In this document: positions 13,501 to 22,300 of the stretch, piece after piece | How the letters are laid out: every line of letters begins with the position of its first letter | How positions within the stretch are numbered: position 1 is the stretch's first letter | DNA from: Lytechinus pictus | Taxonomy: Eukaryota > Echinodermata > Echinoidea > Temnopleuroida > Toxopneustidae | Assembly: GCF_037042905.1 (NCBI RefSeq) | Contig: NC_087254.1 | Coordinates: 17,912,603-17,976,602 of the forward strand | Direction: 5' to 3' | DNA: 64,000 bases | Made by a program: the position numbers and the translations under genes | The notes under the pieces: generated by a model | Databases searched by the model: none | What the model saw: the letters and a program-made list of their open reading frames with translations, nothing else | Told to the model about the DNA's origin: nothing

Positions 13501-14421
13501 ATACCATTTTCAAATGACCAAACTATTTCACATGCGAAGAGGGGTGCGATTGGTCAGCTGATAACATCATGACCATAAAAATAGAAAAAGAAAAAAATTG
13601 ATTTTCAGCAAAATTTTAGTAGATCTTTGTGTAACTGCTAGGCCTAACGCTAGATCTAACGTTAGAAACGACTATTTATGAAATTATGCTAAACTAAGTA
13701 AAACTTTGATGAATTTTATGAATATTGTGTTTGATGATATGATTGAATTCATGAAGTGTTCGGTAATAGTAATACGATCCACTACCATACTTATCATTCT
13801 TTCAGTTTACGTAGCTGTTACGTTATGTATGTGTTTTTTTTTATTGCTTTAGCTGCATATATGACTTGTTGAAAAAAAATTTTGCATGATTTCGGATTAT
13901 GTCAGGTTCGATACAATTTGTCTGCTATGTTTATTAGTGTAATTTTATTTGTTTTTAGTAGAAAATTTTACAGCTGCATGCAATTATCATTTTGTTTTTT
14001 ATCTTCTTCATCATGTATGTGTATCATTGTATGAATGTTATTTGAATGAATAATAAAGACTACTACAAAAAAGTAATTTAATACCATGAAAAACATTCGC
14101 GCGAGAAGAGGTCTACGTTACGCCCCCGCCCCCGTCCATTGCCATTTGCCAGCCAACTCAACTGCGCCAGCGATGCCTGCCCCGCCCCGGTCCCGCCCTC
14201 GGCCAGCAGCAAGGCATGGCTTGCTTGGTAATTATACCGGGGGCGCGGAAGAGTCTTTTATCTATTGCCTTGTAATCCCGGCTTGTAATAAACATCAAGA
14301 AATTTATGTTTCAACATCAAGCAATACAGGGCCACATACAAACTTACTTGAACAGACTTGGATTGAATACATGGTTGTAAGCTTTCATGCACTTATCAGC
14401 GATGGTTGAGGATGCTGCCAT
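4582..14421 (-). CDS. DECR2: Peroxisomal 2,4-dienoyl-CoA reductase (DECR2-like), nine coding exons
   Basis: The family reduces 2,4-dienoyl-CoAs with NADPH so that polyunsaturated fatty acids can be beta-oxidised in peroxisomes. Coding exons on the minus strand: 14421-14348, 11792-11724, 11075-11024, 9414-9349, 7816-7747, 6785-6661, 6044-5951, 5533-5429, 4787-4582. Every intron has GT/AG ends and the phases close exactly: 861 nt, 286 aa plus TGA. Human DECR2 is slightly longer (292 aa, from memory). Visible motifs: Rossmann TGGGSGIC at residues 32-39, NGAAGN at 110-115, NIS at 160-162, Lys180 of the SDR active site, PGP at 206-208, and DGGDW near the end. The Tyr of the usual YxxxK is Ala176, as expected for dienoyl-CoA reductases. 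Oddities: the third glycine of the TGxxxGxG motif is Cys39, and the C-terminus is SLL, not a canonical PTS1 such as SKL or AKL. The introns hold MITEs and SINEs. The start is the only Met in the first exon and sits in CCAAGATGGC. Confidence 0.93.
6389..6575 (+). mobile_element. Diverged tRNA SINE (DECR2 intron)
   Basis: Recognisable from GGTCCTGACTCTCATC, a GGGTTCAATTCC B box and TTTTCCTTCAGAAAGAAATT. The 3' part is degenerate (TTGAGCTAAAGCTGGGATAG). It is an older copy of the family at 44508. Confidence 0.65.
7037..7643. mobile_element. TTAA-flanked MITE, family A, copy 1 (DECR2 intron)
   Basis: Long inverted arms, with CAAGTCCACCCCAGAAAAAT on the left and GGGGTGGACTTGTCC on the right, and TTAA at both edges (7033-7036, 7644-7647). 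Arms carry AAGAAAGTTATG/CATAACTTTCTT. It is non-coding. A TTAA duplication suggests piggyBac-type mobilisation, but the ends do not begin CCC. Confidence 0.75.
8206..8789. mobile_element. TTAA-flanked MITE, family B (DECR2 intron)
   Basis: Ends AGGAGAATGAAAC and GTTTCATTCTCCT with TTAA on both sides. Inverted arms extend past GATCACTAATG/CATTAGTGATC and ATTGGCAATGCGACCAAGAT (right copy reversed). Non-coding. Confidence 0.75.
9880..10020. repeat. Minisatellite of TTTTTACCTCTGC units (DECR2 intron)
   Basis: Tandem, imperfect copies of CATTTTTACCTCTGCAACAT and TTACCTCTATCAAGCT in ~46-bp higher-order units. It ends just before the TTAA MITE at 10061. Confidence 0.7.
10061..10651. mobile_element. 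TTAA-flanked MITE, family A, copy 2 (DECR2 intron)
   Basis: Same arms and interior as the copy at 7037, flanked by TTAA at 10057-10060 and 10652-10655. Close similarity to copy 1 suggests recent spread. Confidence 0.75.
11487..11660 (+). mobile_element. 5'-truncated tRNA SINE (DECR2 intron)
   Basis: Contains only the body and tail: GAGGTAAATGGGTACCCGGT, AGCTAAAGCCGGGGTAATAA and a tail of ATT repeats. The tRNA head is missing. It lies about 60-240 bp upstream in plus coordinates of DECR2 exon 2. Confidence 0.65.
11891..12244 (+). mobile_element. tRNA-derived SINE, longer subfamily (DECR2 intron 1)
   Basis: A tRNA-like head with GTGGTTCTGACTCTCGCC and a B-box-like CATTCGAATCC, then a longer body with GGGTACCCGATAGGA. 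It ends AAGCGCTATATAAAAGCGG and ATTATTA repeats. Its middle differs from the copy at 44508, so it is a distinct subfamily. Confidence 0.75.
12687..12835. mobile_element. TTAA MITE family A, right-half fragment (DECR2 intron 1)
   Basis: Contains the right arm only: CATAACTTTCTTATTTTACA, TTTTCAGTGTTATG and GGGGTGGACTTGACC. Left arm and flanking TTAA are absent. Confidence 0.6.
12836..14060. other. DECR2 intron 1, repeat-like AT-rich sequence
   Basis: No coding exon seen. The stretch 13920-14068 ends in AATAATAAAGACTACTAC and could be a LINE 3' end. The rest has no feature beyond short ORFs. Confidence 0.4.
14095..14235. other. GC- and CpG-rich patch in DECR2 intron 1
   Basis: An isolated stretch rich in C, G and CpG, including CGCCCCCGCCCCCG and GCCCCGCCCC blocks, in otherwise AT-rich DNA. 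It lies just inside DECR2 intron 1, about 110-250 bp downstream of exon 1. GC boxes of this kind bind Sp1-type factors, so this may be part of a TATA-less promoter or intronic enhancer. It is open in one frame but does not resemble a protein. Confidence 0.4.
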
Positions 14422-14474
14422 CTTGGACGAGTCAGATTTGATTTTGATATTGCTGGCAGATAATACGGTATACA

Positions 14475-14492
14475 TATACCGGTACCGGTATA
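14475..14492. promoter_or_regulatory. Perfect 18-bp palindrome upstream of DECR2
   Basis: TATACCGGTACCGGTATA is a perfect palindrome 54-71 bp upstream of the DECR2 start codon. It abuts the left end of the Tc1/mariner-like element, and its last TA is the element's target-site duplication. It could be a protein-binding site or just a composite of the insertion site. No TATA box is clear for DECR2. Confidence 0.4.
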
Positions 14493-16506
14493 CAGTGCGT
14501 ATTAAAAAAACGGGACATATTTGAAAAGTCTATAAAATTTTTGTTTCAAACCATGATGTCTATATTTTGGTGTTGATAGGTGCTCTGAAGTCTTATCTTT
14601 CAAATGCCATTAAAAAAATTTAGTTTCGTTCATGCTTGAGCGAACACGGAATGTTTTTGTCTGGGGTTAAAAAGGAGGCTTGCGCCAAAATGGCATAAAT
14701 AGATAAATATGATGATCGGACTTCTCGCTAATCAGCAGACTTCCTCTTAACCTTTTCATTATCTTTGCCATCATTTTCGAATTATGCGGTCAAATTTCAT
14801 TTTCAAATCTGTTTATTTGCTTGAATTGTTCTGTTGTTGTTTCTTTTTATGTTATCTTTTAGCTTTCAATATTTCTTCTTTAATCAAAAACAATTTTTTT
14901 TTCAACTGAATCATGGGAGAGCGTGTATTTTTTTTCAAATCATAAGGTCATAAGTTCATAAGTTCATTTTATTTGTCTTCCAACTTTGAGTTTGAATACA
15001 TGACAAACATATAAGTGTGTATGAAACAATGAGCAGAGTACATGATAAAACATACAGGTATATATAAAACAGAGTATGCAAAAAACATTGTTTTTAAATA
15101 CATTATACATGCAGCTTAAGACAAAAAAGAAATAATTTTAAAGGAAGACGAGGAGACCTAGAAGTGAAGCAATGCTTGTAAATTAAGGTTCCTCATTACG
15201 AATTCAAAGAACATTGGATAAACAACATAAATGGCATTAAGAGAGAGGAGGGGAGAGAAGAGGGACACATTTATGTACGAAAGGGACAAAAAAGGGGACA
15301 TGAGGACAGAGACCAGCCAGGCCCGGGAAAGGGGGATGTTAAGTATTGATAATTTAGCATTAACTGATAAATAACACACGAAAAATAGGCATTACGAATC
15401 ACTTCCATAGTTACTCAGTAAATAAGATTTCAATTTTTGTTTAAACACTGTAGAACTGCATGACAGCATGTGTAATGTCAGGGTCAGGTGCATTCCAAAA
15501 CCTGGGTCCAGTGCACTGGTCACTAGACTCTAGAGTGCCCAAAGTGAACTTTGTTCTTGCACGAGATATATGGAGAGTGGAAGATTGTTTAGTATTGTAA
15601 TTGTGTACTTGACTATTTTTCTTAAATATCAGTGCCAGGGCTGAAGGGAGACTTCCTGAATCAAAATCATACATAAGATTTCATTGTGTGCTACAAAAAT
15701 TTATATGCCTTCAGAACAGTGGCATAAATATGGGCGGGGGCTCGGGGTGTTCCCCCAATAAAAAAAAAAAAAAAAGAATAGTGGAAGGGAAATAAAAGGA
15801 AAGATAGGAAGTGAAATATGATTTATTTTTTTGAATATTATATCAAAATCGATCACAAAATTTGATACTTTTTAAATAAAAAAGTGGTTATTTTTGCTTG
15901 CTCGCCATTGAAAGACATGAATCCTTTCCTGTTTGTCCTGTCAAGCACATAATTAAACTTGGTCAAGGAATCAATAACCCTTGAAAATAGGATTCATGTT
16001 GTAAAGGTACCCTAACATAATTTGTTTCACATAATAAAATATGATTTGAATAATTACTAGTTCTCCCAATAAATAATGCAAATCTTCTTGCTTGGGTTGA
16101 CAAAAAGTCTTCTTTTCTTGCTTATGAAGGAAAATTCAAAGGTTAAAGAAGTTTTAAGGAAAAAACAAATATAATTCAAGTAAATAAATAAATTTGTAAA
16201 TGAAATTTGACACTAAAATTCGAAAATCATGGCAAAGATAATGAAAAAGTTAAAAGGAAGTCTGCTGATTAGCAAAAAGTCTGATAATCAAATTTCTCAT
16301 TTCTGCCATTTTGGCGCAAGCCTCTTCTTGAACCCCTGACAAAAACGTCCCGTGTTTGCTCAAGCATGAACAATTTTTTTTTTTTTAATGGAATTTCAAA
16401 GATAAGATTTCAGAACATCTTTTAACATCAAAATATAGATATCTTAATTTGAAACAAATTTTTTATAGACTTTTCAAAACTGTCCCGTTTTTTTTAATAC
16501 GCACTG
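14493..16506. mobile_element. Tc1/mariner-like element with ~390-bp inverted arms, TA duplicated
   Basis: The ends are CAGTGCGTATT and AATACGCACTG, flanked by TA on both sides. Homology continues inward as imperfect inverted arms of roughly 390 bp (about 14493-14880 and 16110-16506), including the shared GGCTTGCGCCAAAATGGC. No transposase was found. The interior carries a reverse-oriented LINE fragment. The element sits 71 bp upstream of the DECR2 start codon. Confidence 0.8.
14945..15690 (-). mobile_element. LINE 3' fragment inside the mariner-like element
   Basis: At 15441-15674 the minus strand encodes HNYNTKQSS, RARTKF and GPRFWNAPDPDI, which match the C-terminus usual for CR1/L2-type LINE ORF2 proteins (HNYNTR...GPKIWN). 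The rest is 3' UTR, ending at ATAAGTTCATAAGTTC repeats. The 5' portion is missing, so it is dead. Confidence 0.65.
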
Positions 16507-16530
16507 TATATATATATATATATATATATA
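16507..16530. repeat. TA microsatellite at the mariner element's right end
   Basis: Continuous TA repeats directly abut the element end. They probably expanded from, or provided, the TA target. Confidence 0.85.
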
Positions 16531-16690
16531 AATGTGTGAAGTTATACATGTACAACAGCTTTTGCAACTCTTTTATTGAAATATTGTTTGAAAGAAATGG
16601 ATGAAGAGAACAATTTGTAGGCGTAGCTTAAATCAAGGTTCCCCAGAGCTATATATCTACCCTTTTGAAAAATTGGTGATGCCGAAAAAT

Positions 16691-16767
16691 GTCTCTGCCG
16701 GGAATCGCGAACCCGGGCCCCCAGCTTTGAACGCCGGTACGTGCCTTAACCACTAGACCACAGAGAC
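16691..16767 (-). pseudogene. tRNA-like sequence, probably a tRNA pseudogene or SINE head
   Basis: Read on the minus strand, 77 nt fold as a tRNA. The acceptor stem GTCTCTG/CAGAGAC is a perfect 7 bp. An A-box-like TGGTCTAGTGG is present, and the anticodon stem CCGGC/GCTGG encloses the loop GTTCAAA, giving apparent anticodon UCA. The T stem CCGGG/CCCGG encloses TTCGCGATT, which is 9 nt instead of 7. The overlong T loop and odd anticodon argue against a working tRNA. The body is closest to Glu-type tRNA sequence. Confidence 0.6.
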
Positions 16768-16778
16768 GGGTTAGTGGC

Positions 16779-16782
<4 letters not shown>

Positions 16783-16821
<39 letters not shown>

Positions 16822-16864
16822 AGAGGGGGGGGGGGAGAAAGAGGGGGAGGGGGAGAAGAGAGGA
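16783..16864. repeat. TA/TG microsatellite followed by G/A-rich tract
   Basis: TATATATATG then TG repeats, then GAGAGAGGGGGGGGGGAGAA-like purines. It sits next to the tRNA-like sequence. Confidence 0.85.
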
Positions 16865-17394
16865 GCCGGGACAGATGAGTGCAGTGTACACTAAGTAGAA
16901 AGGTGGGCAGCATGCAGGAGCAGGTATATATACTATGGCTATAATTGCAATTTTACGAAGAAGAAAAAATAAAACTAATAATATACATGTCTACGTATGA
17001 GCGCATATAATACACATATACACAAAAGCCGATTAAATTATAGTTATTCAGCTTGACATGCTTGCAACGAGTATTGCAAAATGTTTCTTTCCCCTCTGAA
17101 AAAGCTCAAGTTTATGATTATGTTGAGCCTGGATAGATCAAGGAAATGTCCCTGCGCAGATCCTGGACGTTATAAAGGCGGATGAACAAGCTATAGATAC
17201 AATGCAGAATATAATAAAGCAATGCTGCAAACTTGGAATGGGCTGAAATGCACCACTGCATATAGGTTGGAAACGAAATGACCTTTCTATAGTTTCTGTA
17301 CATTTTAATTGAGAAATGTAATACATTTTGAAACTAAATAGGCCTATGTCAGAGCCAGGGATATTTATTTTTTAGGGGGAGGGGGCTGCATTAC

Positions 17395-17600
17395 ACCCAC
17401 AAATGTAATAACTCCCACAGATGTAACTTAACGGCCACAAAATAATGTAATAAGACTATACCCAAAAATGTATGATAACGCCCACAAGTGTAATAACAAT
17501 TTACCCACAAATGTAATAATGCACTTTACCCATAAATGTAATAATTTTTGATCACCCACAAAATTATGTAGTAATGACTTTACCCACAAATGTAATAAAT
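17395..17600. repeat. Degenerate minisatellite, unit CCCACAAATGTAATAA
   Basis: At least eight variable copies of TTACCCACAAATGTAATAA with changing spacers. Small ORFs over it read repetitive peptides and are not genes. Confidence 0.75.
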
Positions 17601-18161
17601 TTGAAGGCATGTTTTTGACGAACTTTGTTCTAAACTAAAACCCTGTAATATGTCTCCCTTATAAAGTAAGTTGCAGCAATTAATATTAATCAAATAATTA
17701 AATCAGTTCTCAATCAATTTATTTTTATTTATTTTAGGAGGATAAATATTGAATAAACCTAATTTCATATCAGCATACACAAGAACATGATTTTACGTCA
17801 ACAATAGAAATGTTTCACCAAAATAATGCATTGCATTGCTTCTATCGTTATTCCTTCATCAATTTCCTTGTCCTATTTTGATCAAATTTTCAGTGTTTTG
17901 TGTGTCTGATTTTTTAAAATCTAATATTATTTCAGCCTGGATTACCTATTTTGATCGCACAGTATGCGGTTATCGAAATCATCTGAGAAGCCTATACCAA
18001 TGGACAGATCCAGGAAGGGGCTGGACCATGGCCCGGCCCTATGCGGCGCAAACAAAAAATGAAACCAATAAGAAGGGGGGGGGGGGGAGAAAAAGAGAAA
18101 AAATAGGAGTGGGATATCGATAAGTTAAAATGAATGAAATAAGGGGAGGGGAAAATGGGAG

Positions 18162-18205
18162 AATTGGACCCTTCAGAGGAGATATCTTCTCAGAAGGGTC
18201 CAATT
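18162..18205. repeat. 44-bp near-perfect palindrome
   Basis: AATTGGACCCTTC pairs with GAAGGGTCCAATT around a centre of GATATC; the inner part is also nearly self-complementary. It could extrude as a cruciform. It lies between the two divergent genes, about 1.1 kb upstream of the symporter start. Confidence 0.75.
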
Positions 18206-18820
18206 GCATATTTATTTTAAACGACTGAAGCAACTTTTTAACGCTCACCACAGTAATTTCTCCCTCATTACACTTGACATGCTTGAAAGACGATTTGATT
18301 TCTGTTTCTTCCAACTATATGGATAGTAACAAATCCATTACAATATAACCATCATTGTGATAATCCTTCAAGTGAAAGATTGTAGTATTATAATAATGCA
18401 CGCAGTTATATATAACCCTGTACATAATAGCCCGTGATGTGATAATTACACACCTCTTGAAAGAGGTACTGTAGTATTCGGGGGCAACATTATTTCTTCC
18501 ACCTAAAAAAATGCTCGCTCGCTATATGCTCATTCATATATATCCAATAATCACTGCCTCATGAGACGATTTGTCTTCCAATTAACTACTGAAAATTTGC
18601 TCGCTCTCATTTGGATATTAACTGTAGTTCAGTATAACACAACAAATTCATTATTATGGCCATTGAAAAAAATCCTTAGAGGCCTCCAACTCATTGAAAG
18701 ATAAAAGGATTATTTCGGGGATTATGTAAGGTTATACCTGGGGGTTACGTTATACCAGCGTATAATTATACATAGCCTTAGGTGTGGGGGTTTCCCCAAA
18801 TTTTTAATTTCAGGTCAATA

Positions 18821-18895
18821 CAGGGGCCGCGGAAGCGGGGGGGGGGGGGGGCTTCAGCCCCCCACTTTGAAAACTGTTCCGCAGCGCAGCCCCTG
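18821..18895. mobile_element. 75-bp CAGGGGCC mini-MITE, 5-bp duplication CAATA
   Basis: CAGGGGCCGCGGAAGCG at the left and GCGCAGCCCCTG at the right, flanked by CAATA at 18816-18820 and 18896-18900. The interior is a G-run and CTTCAGCCCCCCACTTTGAA. It is very short for a mobile element. Confidence 0.7.
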
Positions 18896-19314
18896 CAATA
18901 TTGCTTTCATCTCCCCCCCCCCACTGCTCAGACCGCGTATCTTTACGCCAACTAGTGCATGATTATTCTATCAATGGCTTATATTCGGTGATAATAAAAA
19001 AATCAAAGATTTATTCCACCTATAGCTCTTGAAATGTTATGATTTTTATGAAACGTCGCGGAACATTAATTATTTCATTTCTAATTCTGTAAAATATTGT
19101 TTATATCCAGCTATCTGTACGGTTTTATGCACAGTCACACCAACAAAACTGACTCGAACCAAAGGTGGGTTAGAATACTACCTAGAGAGTTCTGATATCG
19201 CGATGTGACTGCAGCATACCGTAACACTGGATCAAGCTTCCGATGTAGGGTCAATAACAACAGGAGCCAAACGTTTATTCAATAATCTAAGAGTGCTCTG
19301 TTAGTGTTAGAATC

Positions 19315-22300
19315 ATGGATTATCGTAGATCAGCAGCCCTTTTGTCCGTGGTTGTTATTTTGACACTGTCTGTCCTTGAATTCCTACCGATACTTCAATC
19401 CTCAGGTAAGTAAGATAATTAACAATTGGGAATTTGGGGCTGGTAGCCTGGCCTGGTTCAGTTCATGTACGGTACGGTACCCGACAGTAAGCCGGCGCGG
19501 CCCCGGGAAGAACCGGCAGAGCTCGTCCGTGATGGAGGATCTATGCTATGGTTACAGGTTAGCTATAGTATGGTGAGACTACCACATATCGACCACCTCT
19601 TTTGAAACCGACCACCTTGCGCGCGTTAAAATTATTGCGTATTACAAACGATACGCGCGGGAGAGTAGGCGCAGTGTCCATAGAAACGGTATGAATCGAT
19701 TTTACGAGAAAAAAAGAAGCAACAAAAAGTAAAAATTTAGTAGAATTAATCAAAATTGTATTGACCAAACCCAAACCCCGCTGAAAAACCAAGAAATCCG
19801 ATAGAAAACGGCTTTAGAACAAATACCCGTCGTCAATCGTCGAATCATGTGCCGGAGCTCGCACTGGTGAGTGAAACGATAATTTAGCATGTTGACATCA
19901 TAGAAATGATTTGGAAGAGTAAAAATATTTCGCCACCGCGACAAGAATCGGCCGTAAACTTAGTGTATCGCGGGTGGTCGGTTTCAAAAGACGGGTGCAA
20001 ATGAGTAAATGTAAAATCGTCGTATTCGTTTTTCGTCGATATATACGCGGATTGAATCGGAGTCGCCGAATGAAACATGGGAATCTGATCTGCTCAATTT
20101 TCTGCACAAATGAGACGAAAACTGGGTAAAATTGATGAATATTTTCGCAGATACGATGCTTAGAAGATTAGGTGGTCGATAAGGGGTACTTCCAACCATA
20201 TAGGCTATGGCTATGCTATGCTCACAGTCACTCACAGGAGGACAGAAATAAATTGTATTGGAATGCCATGAATACATTGACAAACGACAATGTCGACATG
20301 CTTTTGATAAAAGTTTTAGCAATTACTTTTTCTTTAATTATGCAATAAAACAAAGAATAAGGTCTATAGATCCAAGTATTTTTCAGATTTTTTTGGTATG
20401 ATGGGGGGACCTAAAGCTACGCACTTTGTTTTCAAACAATAAAAACTATCCCAATTTTAATATTTCAACAAATATCTTTCACTAATTTGTGGCAAACATT
20501 CTAAAGATCATTAACCAAGAAGAAAATATCGCAAAACTCACTTATACGAAAATCCCGCCGTGTTTTCCGAACACCTCTTGATTTCGCCACCCGATATAGA
20601 AGGGGTCCTAAAGCTACGCACTCGATTTATCATGCAAAAAAATAGTATATCCTGTGCCTCAATTTCTAAAATATATTCATATTATTATAGCATAAAATGA
20701 AATTTAAGCGAATATAACTCCAAAATTCCAAACAGTTGTTGGTTTTCTCTGCATTTAGAGATTTACTGCAGCCTCTTGAAAAAATTGAGTAGGAATCGTT
20801 CGTCACTCTGTAGTCACACAGTTCCACACACAGAGTGCGCATTTGCCATAAAAACTGCATGCGCGATGAGTGGTGCGTAGCTTTAGGACCCGCGCAGCTT
20901 TAGGACCCCCTACCATACAAATTGTAACATTTCGTTTCTAAACTCTAATTCTAAAGCTTTGCAAAATGATCGTGCGCAAATTAAGGTCACACTTTTTTGA
21001 CACTTTTTCAGCCGAGCGCGCACTAGTTGATCGCCATGGAATTTGACTTTGGGATCTCGCCTTCCGTCTGGTATTTATGATTTTCATTAATTTTGTGTGA
21101 ACTGTGAGAAATTTTTGATTGAAAATCAACTTCATTATGATTTTTAAAATGTGCGCAAATTATGGTCACCCCATCATAATATGACTCTTACTCCTGACAC
21201 TGAGTAGAAATTAGCTTGATTTAGTTCAGAGTCAAGAATTTTGTCGTGATCACCTGAAATACTGAATATGTTTGATCCAATACTAGAACTAGAAGAATCT
21301 GTTATAGTTTTCCCTATTCCAATGTTCTAATGAAACAAGTGACAGTAGAGAAGCATAATTCATGATTTAATTTTTCATATTCCTTTTAGTGTTTTTACTT
21401 TTTCTCAACAAATTATGCAATATTGACATCTAATTCCATAAATCGATGAAATCAATCATGAAAACATTAAAAAAAAAAAAAATTTGGGCAAATTTCATAT
21501 GCTTATTTGCATAATTAACTAATGAAAAGAATATAAACAATTAATTTTTGTCTTGTAAATTTGATGCAGAAGTACATGAAATTGCTGATAGTACACTTAA
21601 TTGCATATAAAATCGAACACACCCAAATATGCGGAATTCTACTACACAGTCTGCTTGCATGAGTGGCTGTATAATACACAACATAAAGTTCAACAAATCC
21701 ACACTTTAAATATTTTGAACTTGAAAAAAATAAAGCAAATAGGCTAAAACCATGTAATATTACAGTTTTAAGTAGTATAATTCTTAATTGACCATGCAGT
21801 GTTCCAACTTAACCCGTATTGGGGTAAGTTGGAACGTTTGAGATGGTCTTGTTCAAGGTGGATTTTTCAGTAACCATAATAGAGTTTAAAATTTTATGGG
21901 GTACATTTGAATCCCTTAGATATATATGCTTCAAGCATATATATTGATTGTTTCTTGAATAAAATCTATTTGGATTTTACAGCCATTTTTGTCAAAAATG
22001 TTCCAACTAACCCCGGTCTCCCCTACAGGTACTTTAATTTTAAATTCAATTTTAACCCTTAGCGTGTCACGGACGTGCTTTTGTTCAATTCTACTTATCA
22101 TCAGTTGTAATCAGTGGCGGATCCAGGGGAGGGGCCACATCCGGCCTGTGCTCCCCCCTTTTGAGAGCCATAGCAAATTCTTATTGTAAATTCCATTAAT
22201 ACACAAGTGTGTCCCTCTTTTAAGAGACACAGAAAATATTTTCAATGGAAATATTTTGTGCATACACATTTTTTTTTGCTTGTCAAATTTTATGTGGAGG

